From Cecembia rubra (GTDB lineage: Bacteria; Bacteroidota; Bacteroidia; Cytophagales; Cyclobacteriaceae): 64,000 nt of DNA. The stretch covers positions 62,001 to 126,000 of the forward strand of contig NZ_PYGF01000005.1 of NCBI RefSeq assembly GCF_003014575.1, given 5' to 3'. The position numbers and the translations under genes are program-made. How positions within the stretch are numbered: position 1 is the stretch's first letter; each line of letters begins with the position of its first letter. Shown here piece after piece: positions 43,299-52,622 of the stretch. The notes beneath the pieces were generated by a model. The model saw only the letters and a program-made list of their open reading frames with translations, had not been told where the DNA came from and did not search any database.

Positions 43299-44738
43299 TT
43301 AACTGTCTTGAGGTAGTTCAATAGTGAATTCAGTCCCGAGCCCTTCTTGTGAACTCACCATAATATTTCCTCCATGCGCTTTCACAATATCATAGCTCAG
43401 GCTCAATCCCAATCCTGTCCCTTGCCCTGTAGGCTTGGTCGTGAAGAAAGGCTGGAAGATTTTGGCTTTTAAATGTTCCGGAATTCCATTTCCATTGTCC
43501 TTGACGGCAATTTCTATGTTATCCCCATTTTTCCTGGTAGAGACTGTCACGAGGGGATGATATCCATCTGCACCCAGTTTTGCTTTTTCCATCACAGCAT
43601 AAAAGGCATTATTGATCAGGTTAAGAATTACCCTGCTGATTTCTTGGGGCATGACAGCTATTTTTGGGAGATTAGGTTGCAGGTCCAGCCGGAAATCGGC
43701 ATTGAAACTTTTGTCTTTAGCTCTAAGTCCATGATAGGATAATTTCAAAAACTCATTGACAAGCTCATTGATGTCTGTGATTTCCTTTTCCCCTGTTCCT
43801 GAGCGGCTGTGCTGCAACATGCCTTTCACTATGGAATCGGCCCGCTTTCCATGGTGCTTAATCTTCTCCAGGTTTTTCTTTAAATCCTCTAATATCTCAT
43901 CCTCCAACTCCTCACTTTCATCAGGATCCACCTCTTGTTTCTTGTCTCTTGCTTCTTGTTTCTTGTCTCTTGCTTCTTGTTTCTCCTTCCTTGCTTCTCG
44001 TCTCTCGCTTCTCGCTTCTAATATCTCATCCACTAGTTCTGCACTCACTTCCGAAAAATTATTCACAAAATTCAAGGGATTCTGTATCTCATGGGCTATG
44101 CCCGCGGTCAGCTCACCCAAAGAAGCCATCTTTTCCGCATGGATCAATTGGGATTGGGTGGCCTTCAGTTCTTTTAAAGCTTCTTCCAGCTCTTCTTTTT
44201 GTTTGCTGATCTCTGCGGTCCTTTCAGCAACTTGGATTTCAAGTTGGGCCTTTAAGGTTTCTGAAATCTTGAATTCTCTTTCAAGCGCTTCGGCCTTTTT
44301 TCGTTCAGCCTCTATCGCCTTTCGCTGTTTTCTGGCATTGTACCACATGGAGATGGCCCATACTATGGCAAGAAATTCCGCGATTTCGAAATAATTGCTC
44401 CTTTTGTCATAAAAATCTTTGGAAATCGTTTCAAAAAGTTCTCCAACAAAGGAAATGATGACCAGTGGCAAAATAGCATAGACCAGATTTCTGGCATTCT
44501 TTAAGTCAGGTTCTTTCAGAATAAAATAAAAAACAGCAGCTACCAGCCCAAAAGACAAAAATTTAGGAATCTCCGGACCAAAAATTCCACTTCCTTTGAG
44601 GAGAAATATCAATCCCGAGGCAACCAAACCCCAAGTGATCCAAGGTTTCCAATAAATGGGGATTTCACTTTTTGCCAGCCGCCTTCTTAAAATGATAAGC
44701 AAAATCAGGGCAATGAAATTTTCCAAAGTCATGGGCAA
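43299..44738 (-). CDS. Membrane histidine kinase with five-helix sensor
   Basis: A 479-residue kinase with about five short hydrophobic segments in residues 1-135 (FIALILLIILRR, WGLVASGLIFLL, FLSFGLVAAVFYFIL, LVYAILPLVIISFVGEL, IAEFLAIVWAISMWY), a coiled coil (about 140-200), then His216 in GIAHEIQNPLNFVNNFSE, NLINNAFYAV, KDNGNGIPEHLKA and GTGLGLSLSYDI. The dimerisation linker carries the longest heptad repeat in the cluster, KQEARDK repeated, between EARSERREARKE and VDPDESEELEDE. It has no receiver domain. The gene heads a two-kinase minus-strand run with the TPR kinase (start 44 nt after this stop). ATG 44732 is an alternative start. Confidence 0.92.
   Translation of the reverse strand: MPMTLENFIALILLIILRRRLAKSEIPIYWKPWITWGLVASGLIFLLKGSGIFGPEIPKFLSFGLVAAVFYFILKEPDLKNARNLVYAILPLVIISFVGELFETISKDFYDKRSNYFEIAEFLAIVWAISMWYNARKQRKAIEAERKKAEALEREFKISETLKAQLEIQVAERTAEISKQKEELEEALKELKATQSQLIHAEKMASLGELTAGIAHEIQNPLNFVNNFSEVSAELVDEILEARSERREARKEKQEARDKKQEARDKKQEVDPDESEELEDEILEDLKKNLEKIKHHGKRADSIVKGMLQHSRSGTGEKEITDINELVNEFLKLSYHGLRAKDKSFNADFRLDLQPNLPKIAVMPQEISRVILNLINNAFYAVMEKAKLGADGYHPLVTVSTRKNGDNIEIAVKDNGNGIPEHLKAKIFQPFFTTKPTGQGTGLGLSLSYDIVKAHGGNIMVSSQEGLGTEFTIELPQDS
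43931..44020. repeat. 21-bp tandem repeat encoding a charged heptad
   Basis: On the plus strand a 21-bp unit starting CTTGTTTCTTGTCTCTTGCT is present twice in tandem (43934-43954 and 43955-43975) with a partial third, followed by a related stretch to 44020. Read in the kinase frame it gives KQEARDK repeats. A multiple of 21 keeps both the reading frame and the coiled-coil heptad. Confidence 0.85.
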
Positions 44739-44870
44739 AGGAATTACGGTTCAAAATGGCAATAAAATAGAATATTCTAAAATACAAGAATTTCTCCAAA
44801 TGTTAGGTTTTTGGTGTGCGGGAAAAAAAGATTTTGTTATCTTTTTGCAAGATTCAATCCCATTAAGCCT

Positions 44871-46940
44871 ATGAAACGGAATTTGCTCTCCCTGGTCCTT
44901 ATTTTCATTTTCTTCCAGACTATGGCTCAATCCATAGCAGATTTCCTGTCAGTCCCTTTTCCAAGTGCCTTCACCGTATCCAATGATGGGAAGCGACTGG
45001 CATGGGTTTTCAATGATAAAGGGGAGAGAAATATATTTTTAGCGGATTCTCCAGGTTATCAGACTGTTAAATTAACGGATTTTAAAGGGGATAATGGATT
45101 GGACATTTCTAACCTTATTTTTTCTCCAGATGGTCGTAACTTGGTGTTTGTAAGGGGTAATGCGAAAAACAGGCAGGGAGAACCTGCCAATCCTGCATTA
45201 CTACAGGAAAATACCGAGCAACAGATTTACATCCTTGACTTAAGGACCAAAGAGGTTAAATTTCTTGCCAGAGGTAATTCTCCACTTTTTCATCCGGATG
45301 GTTCAAAGATGGTTTACCTTCAGGGAGGCAAAGTTTATTTGAGAAATATTCAGGGAACACCAAGTTCCACTGTTCCTTTGTTTACCAATAGAGGATCAGT
45401 TTCTCAATTGACCTGGTCTCCGGACGGGAAAAGATTAGCTTTCACAAGTGACAGGATTGACCATGCTTTTGTGGGGATTTATGATCTGGAACAGCAAAAA
45501 CTGTCATATCCTGAGACGGGTATGGACCATGACGGTTATCCAAGCTGGAGCCCTGATGGAAAATACCTGGCCTATCTCAGGGTTCCCCACATTCACAATC
45601 TAATCCTCTTCAAATCCATAAAAACGGCTAACCCCTGGAGCATCAGAGTGCTTGACATGGACAGCATGGAAGCCAAAGAGGTTTTTAGAGCAGATGAAGG
45701 TATAGGTAGTGTAATGGTTGCCGATATACCTGCTCAAAATGAGCGCCTTTGGTGGACGGGGTCTCAGGAACTTGTTTTTCCCTGGGAGAAAAATGGATGG
45801 GTACAGCTTTATGCTGTACAAATTGGAAATGGGAAGGTACAAAGGCTTACACCCGGCTCTGGTATGGTTGAAAAGGTACAAACTTCTCTTCATGCCGATG
45901 AACTCCTGCTTACCACCAATACCCTCAAAATCTCAGGGAGACAGCTCATAAGACTGGATTTAAAGGACAAATCCACCAAATTGATAGCTGATCTTTCAAG
46001 CAACCATTGGTCTCCTCTAAGGACGGTGGACGGGATCGCCTACTTTTCTTCCTCCTTTCAAAAGCCTGCCTGGCCAATGATTTTAATGGAGGATGGAGAA
46101 AAAATGCTTGCTGAAAATTTATTTCCCAAGAATTTTCCTGGTCAATTGAGCAAGCCTGAGCTTATTGATATCCGGGCAAAAGATGGTTTTGTGAGTCATG
46201 CCTACCTTTATAAACCCAAGGATTATCAGGAAGGGAAGCAATATCCTGCAGTTATTTTCCTTCACGGAGGAAGCCGTAGACAGATGTTGGATGGCTTCAA
46301 TTACAGTATTTATTACAGCAATGCAGATGCTATGCAGCAGTATTTTGCCTCACAGGGTTTTGTGGCCCTCACCTTGAATTATAGGAGCGGGATTGGGTAT
46401 GGAATTCACTTCAGGGAAGCAGAGAATTATGGTGCCGGAGGTGCTTCAGAGGTAGCGGATGTCATGGCGGCAGCAGATTACCTAGTGGCAAGACCTGATG
46501 TAGATCCTTCCAAAATTATCCCTTGGGGAGGAAGCTATGGAGGGTACCTGACAGCTCATGCCCTTGCCCAGGCCCCCGGGAAATATCTGTTGGGGGTTGA
46601 TATCCACGGAGTGCATGACTGGAACAATGTTATTCCCACATTCAATTCCTGGTACAAACCTGAAAAATATCCTGAAATAGCTGCATTGGCCTTTCAGTCC
46701 TCCCCTATGTTCCATGTCAAAAACTGGAAGGAACCGGTCCTCTTGATTTCTGGGGATGATGACAGAAATGTAGTCTTCAGTGAAAGTGTAGAGCTCCTCG
46801 AAGTATTAAGAAAGCAAGGAGTGGAAGTGGAACAATTGGTCTTCCCTGATGAGGTACACTCATTTTTGCTTCACAGGAATTGGATCCAAGCCTATGAGGC
46901 AGCCTTTGAATTTATCCAAAAACATATCCAAAAAAGATGA
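44871..46940 (+). CDS. S9-family prolyl oligopeptidase-like peptidase
   Basis: A 689-residue exported serine peptidase. Signal peptide MKRNLLSLVLIFIFFQTMAQ; the frame runs back to 44811, but ATG 44871 gives the clean signal. The N-terminal beta-propeller has PD40-type repeats (IFSPDGRNLVFVRG, TWSPDGKRLAFTSDR, SWSPDGKYLAYLR), followed by an alpha/beta hydrolase domain with nucleophile GGSYGGYLTAH, the acid region LISGDDDRNV and the catalytic His of DEVHSFLLH. It should cleave short peptides in the periplasm. The last 4 nt (ATGA) overlap the start of a serine hydrolase gene, so the two are translationally coupled. Confidence 0.93.
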   Translation: MKRNLLSLVLIFIFFQTMAQSIADFLSVPFPSAFTVSNDGKRLAWVFNDKGERNIFLADSPGYQTVKLTDFKGDNGLDISNLIFSPDGRNLVFVRGNAKNRQGEPANPALLQENTEQQIYILDLRTKEVKFLARGNSPLFHPDGSKMVYLQGGKVYLRNIQGTPSSTVPLFTNRGSVSQLTWSPDGKRLAFTSDRIDHAFVGIYDLEQQKLSYPETGMDHDGYPSWSPDGKYLAYLRVPHIHNLILFKSIKTANPWSIRVLDMDSMEAKEVFRADEGIGSVMVADIPAQNERLWWTGSQELVFPWEKNGWVQLYAVQIGNGKVQRLTPGSGMVEKVQTSLHADELLLTTNTLKISGRQLIRLDLKDKSTKLIADLSSNHWSPLRTVDGIAYFSSSFQKPAWPMILMEDGEKMLAENLFPKNFPGQLSKPELIDIRAKDGFVSHAYLYKPKDYQEGKQYPAVIFLHGGSRRQMLDGFNYSIYYSNADAMQQYFASQGFVALTLNYRSGIGYGIHFREAENYGAGGASEVADVMAAADYLVARPDVDPSKIIPWGGSYGGYLTAHALAQAPGKYLLGVDIHGVHDWNNVIPTFNSWYKPEKYPEIAALAFQSSPMFHVKNWKEPVLLISGDDDRNVVFSESVELLEVLRKQGVEVEQLVFPDEVHSFLLHRNWIQAYEAAFEFIQKHIQKR

Positions 46941-48025
46941 GGAAGTTATATGCCCTTGTTAGTATACTGTTGCTGTTTGGGACAAGTTTGGCTTATTCCC
47001 AGGAAGATCAGGCAATAAAAGCATTTTCGGATGCTGAAACAAAAGGATTTTCTGGTCTTCTTCTACTGGCCAGTAACGGTGAAATCATTTTTGAAAAGGC
47101 CACTGGCTTTCGCTCCTATGAAAACCAGATTCCATTATTACCTACGGATGTTTTTGAGATGGCCTCTGTTTCCAAACAATTTACAGCCATGATGATCATG
47201 ATCTGCGCAGAGAAGGGCCTTTTGGACTATGATGATTTGTTGGAAAAATACCTTACGACTCCCTATCTGGGAATTACCATTAGGCAATTATTGACACATA
47301 CCAATGGCCTGCCGGATTATCAGGCAGTCATGGATCAGCATTGGGACAAAAGCAAGGTAGCAGACAATGCCGCTATATTGGAATATTTACAGAAATACCG
47401 ACCTCCCATGTTGGCCCAGCCGGGAGAAAAATACGAGTACAGCAATACAGGATATGTTTTTCTGGCCAGCATTGTGGAAAAGGTGACAGGCAGGGATTTC
47501 ATTGAATTGTCCAGGGAATGGATCTTCAATCCTTTGGGTATGAAAGACACAGATATCCGTACGCTGGAGGAAAAAGCCGAAGTAGTCAATTTCGCTGCCG
47601 GGCATCTGCAGGATGAAAATGGGGTTTATGTCAATGCCAATAAATTCCATGCCTCCGATTATACAGTCTGGTTGGGAAATAGAAAGGGGCCGGGAAGGGT
47701 CAGTAGTACCGCAAGGGATTTGCTCCTCTGGGATCAGGCCTTGTACACTGATAAATTGGTCAGCAGGGAAACCTTATATACCGCATTTTCTCCCACAATA
47801 CTGAATGATGGTTTGTGGAGCAATTACGGATTTGGATGGGAGGTGGATTTGAATTCCTCTTTCGGGAAAATCGTGTCCCATACTGGGGACAATCCAGGTT
47901 ACCGGACCATCATCATCAGGCTCATTGAACAAAACAAAACCCTGATTATGCTCAACAACAATGCCCATGAGGCAAAAGACGAATTGATCAAAAAAGCATT
48001 GGATGCCTTAGGGAATTGGGAATAA
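46937..48025 (+). CDS. Serine hydrolase, beta-lactamase/class C family
   Basis: A 362-residue exported protein with signal peptide MRKLYALVSILLLFGTSLA. The penicillin-binding-protein/beta-lactamase fold shows ASVSKQFTAM (SxxK, acyl-acceptor Ser), EYSNTGY (YxN) and SHTGDNPGY (HTG in place of KTG, as in esterase/DD-peptidase-like members). It probably hydrolyses esters or peptides rather than beta-lactams. It is coupled to the S9 peptidase by ATGA overlap. The convergent SDR gene ends 10 nt downstream. Confidence 0.9.
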   Translation: MRKLYALVSILLLFGTSLAYSQEDQAIKAFSDAETKGFSGLLLLASNGEIIFEKATGFRSYENQIPLLPTDVFEMASVSKQFTAMMIMICAEKGLLDYDDLLEKYLTTPYLGITIRQLLTHTNGLPDYQAVMDQHWDKSKVADNAAILEYLQKYRPPMLAQPGEKYEYSNTGYVFLASIVEKVTGRDFIELSREWIFNPLGMKDTDIRTLEEKAEVVNFAAGHLQDENGVYVNANKFHASDYTVWLGNRKGPGRVSSTARDLLLWDQALYTDKLVSRETLYTAFSPTILNDGLWSNYGFGWEVDLNSSFGKIVSHTGDNPGYRTIIIRLIEQNKTLIMLNNNAHEAKDELIKKALDALGNWE

Positions 48026-48034
48026 ATTTAGGTT

Positions 48035-48802
48035 TTACCCTTTGGCCATCACACCTCCATCAATTGTAAAGGTAGCACCTGTAATCCAGGAAGCATCCTC
48101 AGATGCTAAGAAAAGACAGAGTTTGGCCACATCCTCAGGCTGACCCAATCTTTGGAGCAGGGTGTTGTTTCCTGCATTTTCCACCGCCTTCGCAGGATCA
48201 GGAAAGGCCGCCGCAGAATCATGGATAAATGGAGTGTCCACTGGGCCTGGACAAATGGTATTGATGCGGATTGTAGGCCCATATTCTACAGCGGCTTGTT
48301 TGGCCAAGGCGAGCAAAGCAGCCTTAGAAGCGCAATAAGCCGGATGGTTGGGGAAAGTTTTGAAGGCTGCAATAGAGGAGTTGACCACCACGCTGGCAGT
48401 TTTTTGTTTCAGCAGTTCAGGGATTGCAAACTTTAAGAGGTAGAAGACAGCATCTACATTTACTGCAAAGGTTTCCTGCCAAAGCGAGGGCTCAAGTTCA
48501 GTAATGGATCCCAAGCCAAGCATTCCTGCATGGCTTTGCAGGCCATCCAGTTTTCCAAAATACTGTAGTGCAGTATGAACCAACTCTTGGTTGTGGGAAA
48601 AGTCACGGACATCTCCTTGAACAAAAACAGCTTTAGCCCCAAGGTCATTGATTTCCTGTTCGGTATCTTTTCCCCTTCTTGTGTTTCTACCACTGATAAT
48701 CAATTGTGCACCCTCTTGGGCAAATAGCAAGGCTGTTGCCTTTCCCATTCCGCTAGTCCCGCCTGTGATGATAAAAGTTTTTTCCTGAAGTTTGTTTCCC
48801 AT
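48035..48802 (-). CDS. Short-chain dehydrogenase/reductase
   Basis: A 255-residue classical SDR: NAD(P)-binding GGTSGMGKATALL, catalytic Ser in VVVNSSIAAFK, YCASKAALLALAKQ (Tyr-x3-Lys) and NTICPGPVDTPF. The usual NNAG motif is replaced by QSHAG. An Arg after the second strand (ISGRNTRR) favours NADP. The C-terminal GATFTIDGG is standard. The substrate is unknown. ATG 48802 is preferred to 48814, which adds MGIV with no recognisable role. It is convergent with the serine hydrolase and divergent from the oxidoreductase operon. Confidence 0.9.
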   Translation of the reverse strand: MGNKLQEKTFIITGGTSGMGKATALLFAQEGAQLIISGRNTRRGKDTEQEINDLGAKAVFVQGDVRDFSHNQELVHTALQYFGKLDGLQSHAGMLGLGSITELEPSLWQETFAVNVDAVFYLLKFAIPELLKQKTASVVVNSSIAAFKTFPNHPAYCASKAALLALAKQAAVEYGPTIRINTICPGPVDTPFIHDSAAAFPDPAKAVENAGNNTLLQRLGQPEDVAKLCLFLASEDASWITGATFTIDGGVMAKG

Positions 48803-48833
48803 GACTATTCCCAAGTTTATTTAAGTTGAAAGG

Positions 48834-48870
48834 ATGACATTGATAGGTCAATATTTGTGATTTTTGTCAT
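48834..48870. promoter_or_regulatory. Inverted repeat in divergent region
   Basis: ATGACA (48834-48839) and TGTCAT (48865-48870) form a 6-bp inverted repeat 25 nt apart, between the SDR gene (minus) and the oxidoreductase operon (plus). It could be a regulator site; short arms make chance possible. Confidence 0.25.
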
Positions 48871-48981
48871 GAGTCAAAATAAATATGAATTTTAATGCAT
48901 CAAAGTCGGCATTAAATTTTGAAAATTATTAGATTTAAGACCTAAGGATTTTTGGTTCCATTCCAATTAACCCAGTAGCCT

Positions 48982-50787
48982 ATGAAACCTACCAATACAA
49001 AAAATCCGGAATATTACCATAAGGTTGTGGACTGTCAATATGCCTGTCCTGCCCATACGCCTGTTCCGGAGTACATCCGCTTGATTGCGGCAGAAAAATA
49101 CACTGAGGCCTATATGGTCAACTGGGAGTCCAATGTTTTTCCAGGAGTACTGGGAAGGACTTGTGATCGTCCCTGCGAACCCGCCTGTAGAAGGGTAAGG
49201 GTTGAAGAAGAACCTGTTGCCATTTGCCGCTTGAAAAGAGTAGCAGCAGACAACAAAGGAGATGTTAAAACACTTATGCCCCAGGGACCATTTCAGCCTA
49301 ATGGAAAGAAAGTTGCCCTTATTGGTGGAGGCCCTGCTTCCCTGACTGTGGCCCGTGATCTTGCTCCTTTGGGATATGAGGTTCATCTCTTTGATGAACA
49401 GGTGGCGGGTGGAGGTATGATGAGGAGTCAGATTCCTTCATTCAGACTACCGGAAGAAGTTTTAAATGAAGAGGTGAATTACATATTGGATATGGGAATT
49501 CATACCCAGTTTTTGACTTATGTCAAAAGCTTGAAAGAAGTCCTTTCCCAAAAATATGATGCTGTTTTTGTAGGTACGGGAGCCCCAAAGGGAAGAGACT
49601 TACCAAAATTGCCCGGTAGAAAAGAAGGAGATAAATTTATCCATATAGGAATTGAATGGCTTGCCAATGTGGCCTTCGAACACACCAAATCCATTTCCGA
49701 AAAAGTAATTGTTCTCGGAGGAGGCAATACAGCAATGGACTGTTGCCGTACCTCCAGAAGGTTGGGAGGAAAAGAAGTAAAAGTAGTGGTCAGGAGTCCT
49801 TTTGATGAGATGAAAGCCTCTCCTTGGGAAAAGGAAGATGCCCTACATGAAGACATTCAGATAATAGATAATCATGTTCCTTTAAGTTTCGAAGTGGAAA
49901 ACGGAAAGCTCATTGGCATGAAATTCCAAAAAGTGAAGCCTGTCTATGATGCCAATGGAAAACGTCAATTGCTACCCACTGATGAACCTGATGTGTTTAT
50001 CGAGGCAGATGAGGTATTGATAGCCATAGGTCAGGAAAACAGTTTCCCTTGGATAGAGAGGGATTTAGGATTAGAATTTGACCAATGGGGCATGCCAGTA
50101 GTGGATGAGTTGACATACCAATCTACCCATCCAAAGGTATTTTTTGGGGGAGATGCCGCTTTTGGACCAAAAAATGTGATCACTGCTGTGGCTCAGGGAC
50201 ATCAGGCAGCTGTGTCCTTGCACCTGTTTTGTGAAGGTAAAGACCTAAGAGAAAGACCCTCTCCTTTTACTAACTTGATCAGCCAAAAAATGGGGATCCA
50301 TGAATGGAGTTATGACAATGGTGTTGCTATAGATCAAAGGTATGCTGTACCTCAGGCCGAGAAGACCTTGACGCTAAGAGACAGGAAGAAAGAGGTTGAA
50401 CTTGGTTTTGATGTGCCAACAGCTTTTAAGGAAACCCAGCGTTGTCTCAACTGTGATGTACAGACAGTTTTTACTGCTGAGCGCTGTATTGAATGCGATG
50501 CATGCATGGATGTATGTCCTACTTCGTGTATTACTTTTACAGCTAATGATGAGGAATCTGAATTGAGACAAAAACTGCTGGTTCCAGCAGAAAACCTTTC
50601 TCAAGACCTGCTTGTCTCCAATGAACTGAAGACTGGTAGGGTAATGGTAAAGGATGAGGATGTCTGCCTCCACTGCGGATTATGTGCGGAACGTTGCCCA
50701 ACCTCTGCATGGGACATGCAGAAATTCCTCTACTCAGTTACCAAAGCTTACCAAATGCCAGCACCACTTCCCCAGATACAAAAATGA
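48982..50787 (+). CDS. FAD/NAD(P)H oxidoreductase with ferredoxin domains (GltD-like)
   Basis: A 601-residue protein related to the glutamate synthase small subunit and NfnB. An N-terminal Fe-S domain (Cys18 and Cys22 in DCQYACPAH; Cys61, 65 and 69 in CDRPCEPACRR) precedes the FAD site VALIGGGPASLTVARDL (about 109-125), the NAD(P)H site VIVLGGGNTAMDCCRTS (about 235), and GDAAFGPKNVITAVAQG. The C-terminus adds two [4Fe-4S] ferredoxin motifs, CIECDACMDVCPTSC and CLHCGLCAERCPTSAW. It would pass electrons between NAD(P)H and ferredoxin or directly to the oxidoreductase encoded next, whose ATG overlaps its stop by 4 nt. The electron direction is unknown. Confidence 0.88.
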   Translation: MKPTNTKNPEYYHKVVDCQYACPAHTPVPEYIRLIAAEKYTEAYMVNWESNVFPGVLGRTCDRPCEPACRRVRVEEEPVAICRLKRVAADNKGDVKTLMPQGPFQPNGKKVALIGGGPASLTVARDLAPLGYEVHLFDEQVAGGGMMRSQIPSFRLPEEVLNEEVNYILDMGIHTQFLTYVKSLKEVLSQKYDAVFVGTGAPKGRDLPKLPGRKEGDKFIHIGIEWLANVAFEHTKSISEKVIVLGGGNTAMDCCRTSRRLGGKEVKVVVRSPFDEMKASPWEKEDALHEDIQIIDNHVPLSFEVENGKLIGMKFQKVKPVYDANGKRQLLPTDEPDVFIEADEVLIAIGQENSFPWIERDLGLEFDQWGMPVVDELTYQSTHPKVFFGGDAAFGPKNVITAVAQGHQAAVSLHLFCEGKDLRERPSPFTNLISQKMGIHEWSYDNGVAIDQRYAVPQAEKTLTLRDRKKEVELGFDVPTAFKETQRCLNCDVQTVFTAERCIECDACMDVCPTSCITFTANDEESELRQKLLVPAENLSQDLLVSNELKTGRVMVKDEDVCLHCGLCAERCPTSAWDMQKFLYSVTKAYQMPAPLPQIQK

Positions 50788-52622
50788 AGCGAGCAATCAA
50801 TGATTTTATTATCCGGTTTGCCAATGTCAATGGTACCGGTTCGGCAAGTGCCAATTCCCTATTTGCGAAGACGATTTTCCGCATGGGGATTCCTGTGACT
50901 CCCAAAAACATTTTTCCTTCCAATATTCAGGGACTACCCACTTGGTATGAGGTTAGGGTAAGTGAAAAGGGATATCTGGGCAGGAGAGAAGGAATTGACC
51001 TGATTGTCTGTGTCAACCCACAGAGCATGGAGAAGGATGTCAAGAGCGTTAAATCAGGAGGATATTTTATGTATGATAGTACTAAGAAACTTCCTGCTCC
51101 ATTCTTCAGAGAGGATATACATTACTTAGGCATACCTATGATGGATATGTCAAATGAAGCATTTGCAGATCCCCGGAAAAGACAATTATTAAAAAATATC
51201 ATTTATGTTGGGGCTCTGGTAAAATTGCTGTCCATGGACGTGGAGGAAGTTAAGCAATTGATCAAGGAGCAATTTGAAGGGAAGCAGCAACTGATAGATG
51301 CCAATATGCAGGCCCTAAAACTGGGTATGGATTATGTGGAAGAGCATTTTGATTATCCCCTTTCTTTTCATTTGGAAAGGAAAAATCTGATTGGGGATAA
51401 AATCATGGTAGATGGAAATACTGCCTGTGGCCTGGGTGCAGTTTATGGAGGAGCTACAGTAATGGCCTGGTATCCTATTACCCCTTCGACATCAGTAGCG
51501 GAGGCTTATGAGCATTATTGTAAAGAGTTTAGGATAGATCCTGAAACTGGCGAAAACAAATTTGCCATTATCCAGGCTGAAGATGAATTGGCTGCGATGG
51601 GTATGGTCATTGGAGCCAATTGGAACGGAGCGCGAGGTTTTACTGCAACCAGTGGCCCAGGTGTTTCATTGATGAATGAGTTCTTGGGCTTGGCTTATTT
51701 TGCTGAAGTACCTGCAGTGTTGATTGATGTACAAAGGGCGGGGCCAAGCACTGGTATGCCCACCCGAACCCAACAATCTGACCTGCTTTTGGCTGCTTAT
51801 GCGTCTCATGGAGACACCAAGCATGTATTGTTGATCCCATCCAGTCCCCAGGAATGCTTTGAGCTAACAGCTCAGAGCTTTGACCTGGCAGAAAGATTAC
51901 AAACTCCCGTCATGGTCATGACGGACCTTGATTTGGGCATGAATGACCATGTTTCTGATCCATTTCATTGGGAGGATAATAGGAAATATGACCGTGGAAA
52001 AGTGCTTACAGCAGAAGAACTTGAACACATAGGTAAGTTTGGCAGGTACTTAGATCTGGATGGAGATGGAATTCCTTACCGTACTTATCCTGGTACCCAT
52101 CCTACCAAAGGATCATTTTTTACGAGAGGCACCTCCAAAGATGAATATGCGGCCTATACAGAAGATGGAGCAGCCTATAAGCGTAATATGGACAGGCTTA
52201 TCAAAAAGTGGGACACTGCCAAAAAACTTGTACCGTCAGCACAATTGTATCAAAAACAAAATCAATCTGAATTGGGGATGCTATTCTTCGGAACTTCCCA
52301 ATATTCTGCAGAAGAGGCCAAAGACCTTTTACAGGAAGAAGGCCTGACGATAGATGCGATCAGGCTTAAGGCATTTCCTTTTGGAAAAGAAGTGGAAGAC
52401 TTTATCTCTTCCCATAGATTGGTTTTTGTCATTGAACAAAACCGCGATGCGCAAATGCGAAAAATGATCATTTTGGAGCTGGAAACTTCACCTTCAAAGT
52501 TGGTGTCTGTACTCAATTACGATGGGATGCCAATCACTGCCGATTCCATTAAAGGCCAAATTACCCAATACTTAACCCTCGAAAAAACCCAACACCATGA
52601 GTTATTTAAAACCACTCTTTAG
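50784..52622 (+). CDS. 2-oxoacid:ferredoxin oxidoreductase, fused gamma-alpha subunit
   Basis: A 612-residue KorA-like subunit. The N-terminal gamma domain (IRFANVNGTGSASANSLFAK, GREGIDLIVCVN-type region) is fused to the alpha domain: VMAWYPITPSTSVAEAYEHY, then ARGFTATSGPGVSLMNEFLG and GPSTGMPTRTQQSDLLLAAY. With the beta subunit it oxidatively decarboxylates a 2-oxoacid (2-oxoglutarate is the likeliest) to an acyl-CoA using ferredoxin. The ATG at 50784 overlaps the preceding stop (ATGA); a longer frame to 50682 lies within that gene. The end overlaps the beta subunit start by 26 nt. Confidence 0.92.
   Translation: MKRAINDFIIRFANVNGTGSASANSLFAKTIFRMGIPVTPKNIFPSNIQGLPTWYEVRVSEKGYLGRREGIDLIVCVNPQSMEKDVKSVKSGGYFMYDSTKKLPAPFFREDIHYLGIPMMDMSNEAFADPRKRQLLKNIIYVGALVKLLSMDVEEVKQLIKEQFEGKQQLIDANMQALKLGMDYVEEHFDYPLSFHLERKNLIGDKIMVDGNTACGLGAVYGGATVMAWYPITPSTSVAEAYEHYCKEFRIDPETGENKFAIIQAEDELAAMGMVIGANWNGARGFTATSGPGVSLMNEFLGLAYFAEVPAVLIDVQRAGPSTGMPTRTQQSDLLLAAYASHGDTKHVLLIPSSPQECFELTAQSFDLAERLQTPVMVMTDLDLGMNDHVSDPFHWEDNRKYDRGKVLTAEELEHIGKFGRYLDLDGDGIPYRTYPGTHPTKGSFFTRGTSKDEYAAYTEDGAAYKRNMDRLIKKWDTAKKLVPSAQLYQKQNQSELGMLFFGTSQYSAEEAKDLLQEEGLTIDAIRLKAFPFGKEVEDFISSHRLVFVIEQNRDAQMRKMIILELETSPSKLVSVLNYDGMPITADSIKGQITQYLTLEKTQHHELFKTTL

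Noticed and set aside
43931-44020. CRISPR-like array
   Set aside because: Units are adjacent with no spacers and are in frame in a kinase gene.
43756-44394. Plus-strand 212-codon Ser-rich frame opposite the 43.3 kb kinase
   Set aside because: Produced by the antisense of the charged repeat; the kinase frame has all catalytic motifs.
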